From Lysobacter sp. KIS68-7 (GTDB taxonomy: Bacteria; Pseudomonadota; Gammaproteobacteria; Xanthomonadales; Xanthomonadaceae): 64,000 nt of DNA. This document shows, piece by piece, positions 28,324 through 36,650 of this stretch (positions are counted from its first letter, which is position 1; the number at the start of each line of letters is the position of its first letter). The translations under genes and the position numbers were made by a program. Below the pieces are notes generated by a model, which saw nothing but the letters and a program-made list of their open reading frames with translations, searched no databases and was not told where the DNA came from. The stretch covers positions 2,541,001-2,605,000 of the forward strand of contig NZ_CP089925.1 of NCBI RefSeq assembly GCF_021284745.1. The letters run 5' to 3'.

Positions 28324-29526
28324 ATGCTGACGAACGCGAAGATCAAGTCGGAGAAGCCCAGGAGCACACCGTTCAAGCTCGCGGACGGAGGTGGCTTGTA
28401 CCTTTTGGTCCAACCCAGCGGCGCGCGCTGGTGGCGCTGCGACTATCGACGCCCCGGTACCGGTAAGCGCAACACCCTCAGCCTCGGCACATATCCCTCC
28501 ACGACACTCGCTGACGCACGGTCGAAGAATCACGCCGCCCGCGCGCAGCTCGCAGCGGGGATCGATCCCGGGCAGCATCGCAAAGCGGAAAAGGAAGCAG
28601 GTACCGACCGCGCAGCGAATAGCTTTGAAGTTGTCGCGCGTGAATGGCTCTCGAAGCAGAGGTTCGTGCCGAAGTACGCGATCAAGGTCGCAGCGTGGTT
28701 CGACAAGAACGTGTTCCCGTATGTGGGCGCGAAACCCGTCGCCGAACTCACCGCTCCCGATGTCCTTCGTGTCCTGCGACGGATCGAAGAGCGTGGTGCG
28801 CATGAGTCCGCGCACCGCATCAAGCAGAACATCGGCCAGGTGATGCGCTATGCCATCGCGACCGGGCGCGCCGATCGCGATCCCACGGCAGACTTGAAAG
28901 GCGCGCTCATCCGGCCCGCCGAACGCCACCACGCTGCAATTACGAACCCCAAGGAAGTTGGCGGCCTGCTTCGGGCGATAAATGGATTCACCGGGACGCC
29001 GGTTGTCAAGGCGGCGCTGCAGCTCGCCCCGCTGGTGTTCGTGCGGCCAAACGAGCTGTGCTCTGCCGAGTGGTCTGAGTTCAACCTCGACGCTGGGGAA
29101 TGGGATATTCCTGCTGCGCGGATGAAAACCGGCCAGCCGCACCATGTGCCTCTCCCAGCTCAAGCCGTCGCGGTTCTTCGTGATTTGCACTTGCTCACCG
29201 GCCGTGGCCGCTACGTCTTCCCCAGCGCACGAACGCCGTACCCGAACGACAAGCAACGACCGATGACCACGAACGCCTTGCTCGCTGCGCTGCAGCGCAT
29301 CGGCTACACGGGCGAGCAAATGACCACCCACGGGTTTCGCGCGATGGCTCGCACCCTCCTGGACGAGGCGCTAGGGTTTCGTCCGGATTACATCGAACAT
29401 CAGCTCGCGCACGCCGTTCGCGACCCCAACGGACGCGCATATAACCGCACCTCGTTCCTGCCCGAACGCCGCAAGATGGTCCAGAAATGGGCGAACTACC
29501 TCGACGAGTTGGTGATCGCCGACTAG
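28324..29526 (+). CDS. int: Tyrosine-type site-specific integrase (P4 family, DUF4102)
   Basis: Catalyses integration and excision at ssrA. The 400 residues start MLTNAKIKSEKPRSTPFKLA, the DUF4102 arm-binding domain (DGGGLYLLVQPSGARWWR, then LSLGTYPSTTLADAR). A core-binding domain and catalytic domain follow: Arg in VRPNELCSAEW, HxxR in THGFRAMARTLLDE, His in EHQLAHAV and the probable nucleophile Tyr in GRAYNRTSFLPERRKMVQKW. The ATG at 28324 gives the standard N-terminus. Adjacent attL and an intact catalytic set suggest the island could still be mobile. Confidence 0.95.
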   Translation: MLTNAKIKSEKPRSTPFKLADGGGLYLLVQPSGARWWRCDYRRPGTGKRNTLSLGTYPSTTLADARSKNHAARAQLAAGIDPGQHRKAEKEAGTDRAANSFEVVAREWLSKQRFVPKYAIKVAAWFDKNVFPYVGAKPVAELTAPDVLRVLRRIEERGAHESAHRIKQNIGQVMRYAIATGRADRDPTADLKGALIRPAERHHAAITNPKEVGGLLRAINGFTGTPVVKAALQLAPLVFVRPNELCSAEWSEFNLDAGEWDIPAARMKTGQPHHVPLPAQAVAVLRDLHLLTGRGRYVFPSARTPYPNDKQRPMTTNALLAALQRIGYTGEQMTTHGFRAMARTLLDEALGFRPDYIEHQLAHAVRDPNGRAYNRTSFLPERRKMVQKWANYLDELVIAD

Positions 29527-29802
29527 TGGACCGTCGTCCAATCGAGTGCGGCCACGCGCAACGACGCAAGGCGGTGTTAAGTAAATCTTTCGCGCGGAGT
29601 TAAGTACAACTTTGTCGCAATCTTCAGTTCAACCTTATTGCGAACTTCAGTTCAACCTTATTGCGAACTTCAGTTCAACCTACGACGCCCGCCGCGGAGC
29701 CGTATTGCCGTCGACCCTGCCCGTCCAAAATGCGATAACTTCGTGTATCGCGTTCACCACATAGCCGATGCCGCCGCACCGGCAATTTGCACGGGATGAA
29801 GC
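29527..29802. other. Intergenic region between integrase and next island gene
   Basis: No supported gene. It holds two diverged GTTAAGTA-containing segments near 29576-29620 and the 23-base tandem repeat described separately. It is notably more AT-rich than the chromosome and is a candidate control or replication-origin region of the island. Confidence 0.45.
29622..29681 (+). repeat. 23-base tandem repeat (iteron-like)
   Basis: CTTCAGTTCAACCTTATTGCGAA occurs twice exactly in tandem (29622-29644, 29645-29667), followed by a partial third copy (to 29681). Its position beside the integrase and before a replication-type module suggests iterons or repressor sites; this is inference. Confidence 0.8.
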
Positions 29803-30726
29803 ATGACGAGCGACGATTTCCCCGAGCCGTTCGCCAAGGTCTTGAGCCTTTTTTCGCCCAGCGTCCTCATCGCCGAGGACGCGATGACGTTTTACGACGC
29901 GGTGGACTTGACGGCCCGGCTGAACGAGCCCGATCGCTCCAATGTGATCCACCGATGGGTGCTTGTCGCCTTGATGCGAGCGCCGCGTACGCGAGAGATG
30001 TTGATGGAGGTGGCTTGCACGGACATGGAGTGGCTCTATCTCGCGATCAGCATGATGCGTCCCGTCAAGAGCGCGATCGAAGCCATGCCGCGACGTAAGC
30101 CCACCCCCAACAACCGTGCAGGCGACACCAAGGCTCGAAAAATGATCGCTTCGCCCAAGCGCGCGTTCGAGCAGCTCCGCAACCGAGTCGTTCGCATGTT
30201 GCGTGTGCTCAAGAAGGACAAACTGGTGACGAACCATCAACCCGGTCTGGCTGAACTCCTGCGCAGCGCGGGATTCGTGGACTACGCGGATGCGGTCAAG
30301 TCGGTAGACCTGCAACGAAGCCTCAAGGAATTTGAACTGCTGCGCCAGATGCAGCAGCGGGGCCAAAGCCTCAGCGAGTACGTCAGGATCGACGGCCCTG
30401 CGTGCATCGAGATTCCCAGACCGGCCTATCCCCATCCAACCGTGATCGATCTGCTGGCGGCCCTCGAACGACACTTCGCTGAAGCTGAAGGTGCTCCCGT
30501 GAGCAAGCACGAACCGCGCGGCCAGTTCCTCCGCGAAATCTACGGAGTATTCGCCCGCACCGTCATCGCGGATCGGCGACGGGCATTCCTGAGCCACGTC
30601 AGTGATGCGGTTTTCGCGGAGCCCATCGACAAAGCCGACATCCGCACGCTGGTGATGGACTTGCGGGACCAGGAACGCCAGATGGGATCGATGGTTGCTC
30701 GCGAGGAGGGGGACATCGCTGCATAG
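29803..30726 (+). CDS. Island hypothetical protein
   Basis: A 307-residue soluble protein, not recognised. It is rich in helices and basic residues (KPTPNNRAGDTKARKMIAS, then PKRAFEQLRNRVVRMLRVLK), which would suit DNA or RNA binding. The second half has DLQRSLKEFELLRQMQQRGQS. The opposite strand also has a long open frame, but this strand continues into the AlpA/DUF927 module and has an ATG with a weak GGGATGAAG site. It precedes the AlpA-like gene by 83 bases. Confidence 0.62.
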   Translation: MTSDDFPEPFAKVLSLFSPSVLIAEDAMTFYDAVDLTARLNEPDRSNVIHRWVLVALMRAPRTREMLMEVACTDMEWLYLAISMMRPVKSAIEAMPRRKPTPNNRAGDTKARKMIASPKRAFEQLRNRVVRMLRVLKKDKLVTNHQPGLAELLRSAGFVDYADAVKSVDLQRSLKEFELLRQMQQRGQSLSEYVRIDGPACIEIPRPAYPHPTVIDLLAALERHFAEAEGAPVSKHEPRGQFLREIYGVFARTVIADRRRAFLSHVSDAVFAEPIDKADIRTLVMDLRDQERQMGSMVAREEGDIAA

Positions 30727-30809
30727 AAAAAGCTGCTTGCGCCCCTCCCCGGTCGTGAGCCGTACTTCCTAGGCTGATTCCGTGTCCAACCACACAGGAA
30801 TCGCCCGCA

Positions 30810-31049
30810 ATGCACACGCTCCCTGAAACCGGCTACCTCCGTCTGGCCGACATCATCGGCCGACGCGCGACCCCCACCCGTCCCGCAGTTCCCGCAATCG
30901 TTCCGGTGAGCGCCTCCACCTGGTGGGCAGGCGTCCGCAGTGGCAGATATCCACAGCCATCGCGTGCGCTGGGTCCGCGGATTACCGCATGGCGCGCCGA
31001 GGATATTCGCGCCCTGGTCGAGGCTGCGGCGCCGAAGGCGGCGGCATGA
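30810..31049 (+). CDS. AlpA-like helix-turn-helix regulator
   Basis: A 79-residue protein of the AlpA/excisionase type: ETGYLRLADIIG, then PVSASTWWAGVRSGRYPQPSRALG and AWRAEDIRALVEA, the short winged helix common beside integrases, where it activates integrase expression or assists excision. Its TGA overlaps the ATG of the next gene (ATGA), so the AlpA-like, 63-residue and DUF927-like genes form one coupled operon. Confidence 0.78.
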   Translation: MHTLPETGYLRLADIIGRRATPTRPAVPAIVPVSASTWWAGVRSGRYPQPSRALGPRITAWRAEDIRALVEAAAPKAAA

Positions 31050-31237
31050 ATTTCCAGAGCCCCGATCGTCACCTCAACTTCGCCAAGTCGCTCATCGCCG
31101 CCGCACGCGACCAACTGGCACGCTACTTCTGTTGCACGGATGCGCACTCGCCCGACTGCATTGACGGTTCGCTCATCGTGAAAGCAGCCGACCTGTTAGA
31201 CGCGGCGGCTGATGCGTTGAATGGAGAACAAGGATGA
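31046..31237 (+). CDS. Small island hypothetical protein
   Basis: A 63-residue protein (HLNFAKSLIAAARDQLARYF, two Cys in CCTDAHSPDC). It is supported mainly by four-base ATGA overlaps with both the AlpA-like gene upstream and the DUF927-like gene downstream, a layout not expected by chance. No family recognised. Confidence 0.65.
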   Translation: MNFQSPDRHLNFAKSLIAAARDQLARYFCCTDAHSPDCIDGSLIVKAADLLDAAADALNGEQG

Positions 31238-33261
31238 CCAGCAACGAAAAACCCGCAGGCGGCAACCTGCGGGTCGTGAATGTCGATGCCGCCATGGGCA
31301 CGGGGCGCGACACGAGTGAGGGTACTCGTGCGCCGGCAGATTACAAGCAGCACGGGCGCTTGCACGCACCTCCCACCGATCGCTCGGATGGTGACGAAAC
31401 TGCACTCGCCGATAGCGTCGAATCGGAAGCCGCTCGCGATGGCGGCGTCTCCAACTGCTCGCTCGAAGTCGACCGAGACAGCCGAGACAGCCGAGACATC
31501 GAGCAAACGCAATCCGACGAGGTGCAGGACCGTGTCTTCGTGCCGCGCGGTGCCCGGTTCGAGCTGTACGAGGGTGTCCGTGGACTCCAAGACGGGGTGC
31601 ACTGGATCGGCGTGGAACGCGATCGCAAGGCTGACGAGCTCGTGGAGCTCGATCCCGAGTGGGTGTGCTCGCCGCTGCGGATAGCAGCGACCACCCAGGA
31701 CGGATCGGGCAACAACTGGGGCCGCTTGCTGACCTTCGTCGACCGCGCCGGCATGGAGCATCGATGGGCCATGCCGATGGAGATGCTGGCCGGGACCGGC
31801 GACGCGCTCCGCTCGGAGCTCCTCCGTCAGGGTCTCGAAATCACCAGCAATCCGCGGTTGCGAGGACGCCTGTCGGACTTCATCCAACGTGAGAACCCGA
31901 GCATCAGCGCTCGTTGCGTGACCCGGACCGGATGGGACGGTGACGTCTTCGCGCTGCCCGACCGAACCTATGGCGATTGCACGGAAGGGCCGGTCATCTT
32001 CCAGACCAGCACGCCGGACGGCATTGCGCTGTCGCAGCGGGGCACGCTCGACGAATGGCGATCGCGAATCGCCCTTCCGTGCGCCGGCAATTCGCGGTTG
32101 GTGCTGGCGCTGTCCTGCGCGTTCGCCGGACCTTGCCTTGGTCTTGCGGGCGCCGAAGGTGGGGGCCTGCACCTTCGCGGCAGTTCCAGCGTCGGCAAAA
32201 CGACGGCGCTCAGCGTCGCCGCCTCGGTCTTCGGCCCTCCGCGCTTCGCCCGCACCTGGCGGCAAACGGACAACGCGATCGAAGGCGTGGCATCGATGCA
32301 CAGCGATCTACTCCTGATCCTCGACGAGATTGCCCAACTCGATCCGAAGCACGCCGGTGCCTGCGCGTACTTGCTCGCGAACGGCCAAGGAAAGGGGCGC
32401 TCGCGTCGTGATGGTTCGCCGCGATCGGCCGCCGTCTTCCGGGTGCTGTTCCTTAGTTCCGGCGAGATCGGCTTGCACGAGTTGATCTCCGAGGTCGGCG
32501 GGAAGGTCCGTGCTGGCCAGGAAGTGCGCGTCATCGACGTTCCCGCCGACGCGGGGAGCGGCCTGGGTATTTTCGACCTGCTGCCGGAAGGCATCACCGC
32601 CGGCGCGTTCGCGGACCGATTGAAGGCTGCTTCGGCGGATCAGTTTGGATGGCCGTTGATCGCGTTCCTCGAAACGGTCACCGCCGACCTCGACGGTGCG
32701 CGAATGGCGATCAAGGCGACGAGCGAACGGCTCGCGCGGGCCTTGGCCGACGAGACTGCGGATGGCCAAGTTCGGCGCGTTGCGCAGCGCTTCGCTCTGA
32801 TCGGGGCCGCCGGCGAACTCGCAACGGCTTTCGGACTCACGGGCTGGGAGCCCGGGGAAGCGGAGCACGCCGTGGCCGTGTGCTTCAACGACTGGCAGTC
32901 GGCGCGCGGAGGAAAGGGTAATGCCGAGCCGGCGGCAATGCTGGCCCAAGTGCGCAAGTTCCTTGAACTCCACGGCGAGTCGCGCTTCACCGTGTGGAAT
33001 GACCCGTATGCCAAGACGGTGAACCGAGCGGGGTTCCGCAGGCAGACGGCCGACGGGCCGGAGTACTACATCGAGCGCGAGGTGTTCACCAGCGAGGTGC
33101 TGCGCGGCTTCGATGCGCGCGAAGCGGTGCGTGTACTGATCGCGTGCGGTGCGCTCATGCCGGACGCCGACGGCGTCGCGACGCGGACGGAACGCTTGCC
33201 CGATGATCGCCGCGTGCGCGTTTACCGGATCACGCCGGCGATCTGGCAGGTGGAGTTGTAG
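31234..33261 (+). CDS. DUF927 domain ATPase (island replication/helicase-like protein)
   Basis: A 675-residue protein. The first hundred residues are low-complexity and charged. Then comes the DUF927 core: FVPRGARFELYEGVRGLQDG, CVTRTGWDGDVFALPDRTYG, LALSCAFAGPCLGL, with Walker A LRGSSSVGKTTALSVAASVF, Walker B LLLILDEIAQLDPKHAG and a sensor-like FRVLFLSSGEIGL. DUF927 proteins sit on phages, plasmids and islands and are thought to be replicative helicase-like. Translation is coupled to the preceding gene (ATGA). I infer a role in island replication or stabilisation. Confidence 0.85.
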   Translation: MTSNEKPAGGNLRVVNVDAAMGTGRDTSEGTRAPADYKQHGRLHAPPTDRSDGDETALADSVESEAARDGGVSNCSLEVDRDSRDSRDIEQTQSDEVQDRVFVPRGARFELYEGVRGLQDGVHWIGVERDRKADELVELDPEWVCSPLRIAATTQDGSGNNWGRLLTFVDRAGMEHRWAMPMEMLAGTGDALRSELLRQGLEITSNPRLRGRLSDFIQRENPSISARCVTRTGWDGDVFALPDRTYGDCTEGPVIFQTSTPDGIALSQRGTLDEWRSRIALPCAGNSRLVLALSCAFAGPCLGLAGAEGGGLHLRGSSSVGKTTALSVAASVFGPPRFARTWRQTDNAIEGVASMHSDLLLILDEIAQLDPKHAGACAYLLANGQGKGRSRRDGSPRSAAVFRVLFLSSGEIGLHELISEVGGKVRAGQEVRVIDVPADAGSGLGIFDLLPEGITAGAFADRLKAASADQFGWPLIAFLETVTADLDGARMAIKATSERLARALADETADGQVRRVAQRFALIGAAGELATAFGLTGWEPGEAEHAVAVCFNDWQSARGGKGNAEPAAMLAQVRKFLELHGESRFTVWNDPYAKTVNRAGFRRQTADGPEYYIEREVFTSEVLRGFDAREAVRVLIACGALMPDADGVATRTERLPDDRRVRVYRITPAIWQVEL

Positions 33262-33328
33262 GGTCAGGCGCAGAGGCGCCGGGACCGTCTGGTCTCGGTG
33301 TCTCGGTGTCTCGGTGGAGAAAAAGAAA

Positions 33329-33544
33329 ATGGCGCGTTCGTCGACCAGCGGAAATCGCGTGCGGTGCGGAGCGCGACGACATCGGGATGGACAACCGTGT
33401 GAAGCGCTGAGCGAGCCTGGCAAGCAACGCTGTCGATTCCATGGCGGGCGCTCGACCGGGCCGCGAACGCCAGCCGGCAAAGCGCGCTCGCTTGCCAACT
33501 TGCGGCAGTTCCGCTTCACGTCACTTGGGAAACCTCGCGCGTAG
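33329..33544 (+). CDS. HGGxSTG-motif small protein
   Basis: A 71-residue basic protein: VRCGARRHRDGQPCEALSEP, KQRCRFHGGRSTGPRTPAGKARSLANLRQ. The paired Cys residues and HGGxSTGPxTxxGK motif define a small family common in phages and islands. The ATG at 33329 has a purine-rich GGAGAAAAAGAAA leader. Function unknown. It ends the left module of the island. Confidence 0.75.
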   Translation: MARSSTSGNRVRCGARRHRDGQPCEALSEPGKQRCRFHGGRSTGPRTPAGKARSLANLRQFRFTSLGKPRA

Positions 33545-33866
33545 GCGCGCGCGTATGAGTTCGGTAAGCGCGAACCAGTCCGATAGCAGCGTGGCCTGAC
33601 GTTGTGGGTCGCGTCGAACAGAAAATAGGCAAGCATTGCCTAACGACGACGAGCCGATGGGGCCCCAGATCGCCGTGCCCCGGGGACGTATAGCTTGAAC
33701 CGTTAGCGAACCCGGGGGCTTTTTCAGGGGGTGCCCTAAGCACATGCGCGACAGTGCCCCCGCCAAGTTGAAGCGGGGGGCGGCTTACCTTCATGCCGCA
33801 CGGGAAGTTTTGGCCCGTCTATGCACCCAGCGAATCCAGGTGGGCTCCCGGAATGCGGCGCTGGTT
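33545..33866. other. Non-coding stretch at the left border of the redox cargo
   Basis: No supported gene. GCCCCGGGG near 33675 and CCCGGGGGC near 33712 can pair across a long loop before TTTTTC, a weak terminator candidate for the upstream genes. The right part (33728-33830) is a diverged copy of 41907-42020. Confidence 0.45.
33728..33830 (+). repeat. Diverged direct repeat flanking the redox cargo, left copy
   Basis: Shares GGGGTGCCCTRAGC (33729 region) and GCGGCT(T)ACCTTCATGCC (33780-33797) plus scattered matches through TGGCNCGTNTATGC with 41907-42020, in the same order and orientation. The two copies bracket the 8-kb oxidoreductase block. Confidence 0.5.
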
Positions 33867-34931
33867 CTAACCGCGCGGTCTGCCGTCCAGCGTTGCGTTG
33901 TCAATGACGAAGCGGTACTTCACGTCGCCGCGTTGCATGCGGTCGTATGCCTGCTCGATCTGCTGGATTGGGATCAGCTCGATGTCGGCAACGATGCCTC
34001 GTTCGGCGCAGAAGTCGAGCATCTCCTGTGTCTCCGCGATGCCGCCAATCAGCGAACCGGCGATTGATCGACGCCCGAAGATGAGCTGGCCGACGTTTGG
34101 GCTTGGATGGGCGTGCTCGGGAACGCCCACGAGGCACATCGTGCCGTCGCGCTTGAGCAGGCCAACGAAAGGATCGAGGTCGTGGCTGGCTGCGACGGTG
34201 TTGAGGATCAGGTCGAAGCTGCCTGCGTGTTGCTGCATTTCGTTGTCGTTCCTGGAAACGACCACTTCATCCGCGCCCAGCGCCTTCGCATCCTCGCGTT
34301 TCCCCTCGGACGTGGTGAAGGCGACGACATGGGCGCCGAGCGCGTCTGCCAACTTGATCCCCATGTGGCCGAGACCACCGATGCCGACGATACCGACTTT
34401 CTTGCCAGGGCCAGCCTTCCAGTGCCGAAGCGGCGAATACGTCGTGATGCCCGCGCACAGGAGCGGCGCCACCGCCGCGAGTTGCTGCGGCGGATGCTTG
34501 ATACGCAGAACGAAATCCTCGTTGACGACGATCTGCCCTGAGTAGCCGCCCAGCGTATGCCCGGGTGCGTCCTCGGTCGGGAAGTTGTACGTACCGACGA
34601 ACCCCTTCTCGCAATACTGTTCTAGCCCTTCGTCGCAACTGCCGCAGTGTTGGCAACTGCCGACGAGGCAACCGACGCCGACCGTGTCTCCAACTCGAAA
34701 CTTCGTGACGCCCGGTCCGAGCGCCGTCACCCGCCCGACGATTTCATGGCCTGGCACGCAGGGGAAGAGCGTGCCAGCCCACTCGGAGCGCACGGTGTGC
34801 AAGTCGGAATGGCATACGCCGCAATACGCGATGTCGATCTGGACATCGTGGGTCCGCGGGTCGCGACGGAAGATGTCCATCGGTTCGACCTGTTTGTCGG
34901 CGGCGTGCGCGCCGTAGGCTCTGACGATCAT
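33867..34931 (-). CDS. NAD(P)-dependent zinc alcohol dehydrogenase (YahK/AdhC-like)
   Basis: A 354-residue cinnamyl-type medium-chain dehydrogenase reducing aldehydes. Catalytic zinc residues CGVCHSDLH and PGHEIVGRV, structural zinc Cys cluster CQHCGSCDEGLEQYC, GGYSGQIVV and Rossmann motif [17 protein letters not shown] are all present. AGGAGTGG just before the ATG at 34929-34931 decides the start over an open upstream frame. It is the last gene of the seven-gene minus-strand redox operon. Confidence 0.92.
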   Translation of the reverse strand: MIVRAYGAHAADKQVEPMDIFRRDPRTHDVQIDIAYCGVCHSDLHTVRSEWAGTLFPCVPGHEIVGRVTALGPGVTKFRVGDTVGVGCLVGSCQHCGSCDEGLEQYCEKGFVGTYNFPTEDAPGHTLGGYSGQIVVNEDFVLRIKHPPQQLAAVAPLLCAGITTYSPLRHWKAGPGKKVGIVGIGGLGHMGIKLADALGAHVVAFTTSEGKREDAKALGADEVVVSRNDNEMQQHAGSFDLILNTVAASHDLDPFVGLLKRDGTMCLVGVPEHAHPSPNVGQLIFGRRSIAGSLIGGIAETQEMLDFCAERGIVADIELIPIQQIEQAYDRMQRGDVKYRFVIDNATLDGRPRG

Positions 34932-34944
34932 TTCCACTCCTGGT

Positions 34945-35460
34945 TCAGTCGTTCTGTCGGTACTGGACATCGCTTACATGTTCGAGCCAATCGACGACCT
35001 TGCCGTCGAGGGCTTCCTGCAACGCGACGTGCGTGAGGGACGTGGTAGTCGAGGCGCCATGCCAATGCTTGACGCCCGCGGGAATGCGGACGACATCGCC
35101 ACGCGACATGCGCTGGGCGGGTTGCCCGAACTGCTGCACGAAGCCTTCGCCATCGGTCACGATCAGCGTCTGGCCAAGCGGATGCGTGTGCCACGCGGTG
35201 CGCGCGCCCGGCTGGAACGTCACGCTCGCGCCCGACATCCGCGAATCTCCCTCCGCCGCGAACATCGGGGTCACACGCACATTCCCGGTGAACCAGTCGG
35301 ACGGTCCAGAGATCGAACTGCGGGCATCGCCAGGTGTGACAGTGATGGTCGGTGTCGCGGCGGCTTCAGTCGCGATGGCCGGCGGCGCCGCGATGGCCGC
35401 AGAGAGCAGCGCGGCCGGTGCGGCAAAGCTGCGAAGGTTGGACTTCATGTTCTGGGGCAT
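34945..35460 (-). CDS. Exported cupin-domain protein
   Basis: A 171-residue protein with a signal peptide (FAAPAALLSAAIAAPPAIATEA) and a cupin fold: GASVTFQPGARTAWHTHPLGQTLIV (first motif, HTH) and GDVVRIPAGVKHWHGAS (second motif). Such proteins bind a metal and include small (R)-mandelonitrile lyase-like or oxidative enzymes. The exact reaction is unknown. Starts eight bases after the metallo-hydrolase stop. Confidence 0.85.
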   Translation of the reverse strand: MPQNMKSNLRSFAAPAALLSAAIAAPPAIATEAAATPTITVTPGDARSSISGPSDWFTGNVRVTPMFAAEGDSRMSGASVTFQPGARTAWHTHPLGQTLIVTDGEGFVQQFGQPAQRMSRGDVVRIPAGVKHWHGASTTTSLTHVALQEALDGKVVDWLEHVSDVQYRQND

Positions 35461-35468
35461 GGGTACAT

Positions 35469-36650
35469 TCACTCCTGATTGGATTGGGGCCGCCGCATCA
35501 AGAGGCCCAGCGAGAGCGAACGCTGCGCTTCCGCGTCGCGGGGGCCGGATTGCTCCCACCACTTCGCAAACGACTGTGTCGGTTCGTCCAGCCACGCCAG
35601 GTCGCCGATTCGCGGCGTCATCAACGTGAACGGCTTGTCGCGGCTGGCAAGCTCCACGCGGCGATAGGGGTCATCCCACGCGTGATTTGCCAAGGAGAAG
35701 CGCCCGGAATGCCCGGGCAACAGCGCGCGCGCCTTCAAGTCCGAAGTCGCCTTGGACACTTCTTCAGGCGCCATGTGAATTTGCGCCCAGCGCGGGTCGT
35801 ACTGGCCGTTGTCCATGATGGCCAGATCGATCGGCCCGAACTTGCGGCCTGTGTCGGCGAAATGCGGGCCGTATCCGCTGTCACCGCTGTAGAAGATCTT
35901 GCGTTGCGTCGAGGCGAGCAGGTATCCCGCCCATAACGACTTGTTCCTCGTCAGCGCACGGCCGGAGAAATGCCGCGCTGGAAGCACATGGATCGCAAAT
36001 CCAGGCCCGAGCTCGAATTTCTGATTCCAATCTGCTTCGGTGACGACGGATGACGCGAAGCCCCAACGCTCCAAGTGCGCGCCCACGCCCAACGGGCAAA
36101 TGATCCGCTTGATTCGAGGTTGCAGTCCGAGAAGCGTCGGCCGGTCCAGATGATCCCAATGGTCATGGGAGATCAGCAGGACATCGATCTCTGGAATGTC
36201 AGCAACCGAATACGGGTAATCGCCGTCGAACGCCGAGAAGACAAGAGGTATCGGTGAGAGGTGTTCGCTGAAGACCGGGTCAATCAGGATTCGCTTGCCA
36301 CCAAGCTGGATGAAATAGGACGAGTGACCGAGCCAGACGACCAGGTCGCGGTTGCGATCCAGCGCGTGCAGGTCTGTCTTGATCATGGGCAGCGGACGTG
36401 AGGGCTTGAGCCGCGCTTCCGGTTCCGGGTCCGCAGACTTATCGACGATCACTGACGTCGGAACCTGGTTTCGGAACTCACCGAGGTGGTAGTTCGGCGA
36501 TCGTTCAATGCGTCTTAGGCGATCGCCTTCCGGCAGGCTGCCGATGCTCGGCGCCAGAAAAGCGAATCCACTGACTGCGATAGCGCCAGCGACCAGACAC
36601 GGCAACATCAACCAATACAGCAGCCTTCTCTTCCGGGCCAAGGTCTTCAC
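35469..36650 (-). CDS. Membrane-anchored MBL-fold metallo-hydrolase (UlaG/NAPE-PLD-like)
   Basis: A 393-residue protein with one N-terminal membrane segment (YWLMLPCLVAGAIAVSGFAF) and a beta-lactamase fold: VVWLGHSSYFIQLGGKRILI, the metal motif LLISHDHWDHLD, VLPARHFSGR, YSGDSGYGPHFAD and a final His in LLPGHSGRFSLANHAWDD. The GTG at 36648-36650 overlaps the TGA of the MFS gene, supporting this start with GGAGG upstream. It resembles the NAPE-phospholipase D-like/UlaG branch; substrate unknown. Confidence 0.88.
   Translation of the reverse strand: MKTLARKRRLLYWLMLPCLVAGAIAVSGFAFLAPSIGSLPEGDRLRRIERSPNYHLGEFRNQVPTSVIVDKSADPEPEARLKPSRPLPMIKTDLHALDRNRDLVVWLGHSSYFIQLGGKRILIDPVFSEHLSPIPLVFSAFDGDYPYSVADIPEIDVLLISHDHWDHLDRPTLLGLQPRIKRIICPLGVGAHLERWGFASSVVTEADWNQKFELGPGFAIHVLPARHFSGRALTRNKSLWAGYLLASTQRKIFYSGDSGYGPHFADTGRKFGPIDLAIMDNGQYDPRWAQIHMAPEEVSKATSDLKARALLPGHSGRFSLANHAWDDPYRRVELASRDKPFTLMTPRIGDLAWLDEPTQSFAKWWEQSGPRDAEAQRSLSLGLLMRRPQSNQE

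Noticed and set aside
29680-30597. Long minus-strand open frame (about 305 codons) opposite the 29803-30726 gene
   Set aside because: High GC opens antisense frames widely. The plus strand continues the transcription direction of the AlpA/DUF927 module and its protein has more natural composition, so the minus frame is treated as a shadow; moderate uncertainty remains.
33675-33725. Terminator after the HGGxSTG gene
   Set aside because: The stem is short with a long loop and one bulge; recorded only as a weak possibility in the gap description, not as a feature.
33735-34067. Short plus-strand frame starting in the 33.7-kb gap
   Set aside because: It runs antisense into the alcohol dehydrogenase gene and has no ribosome site or recognisable family.
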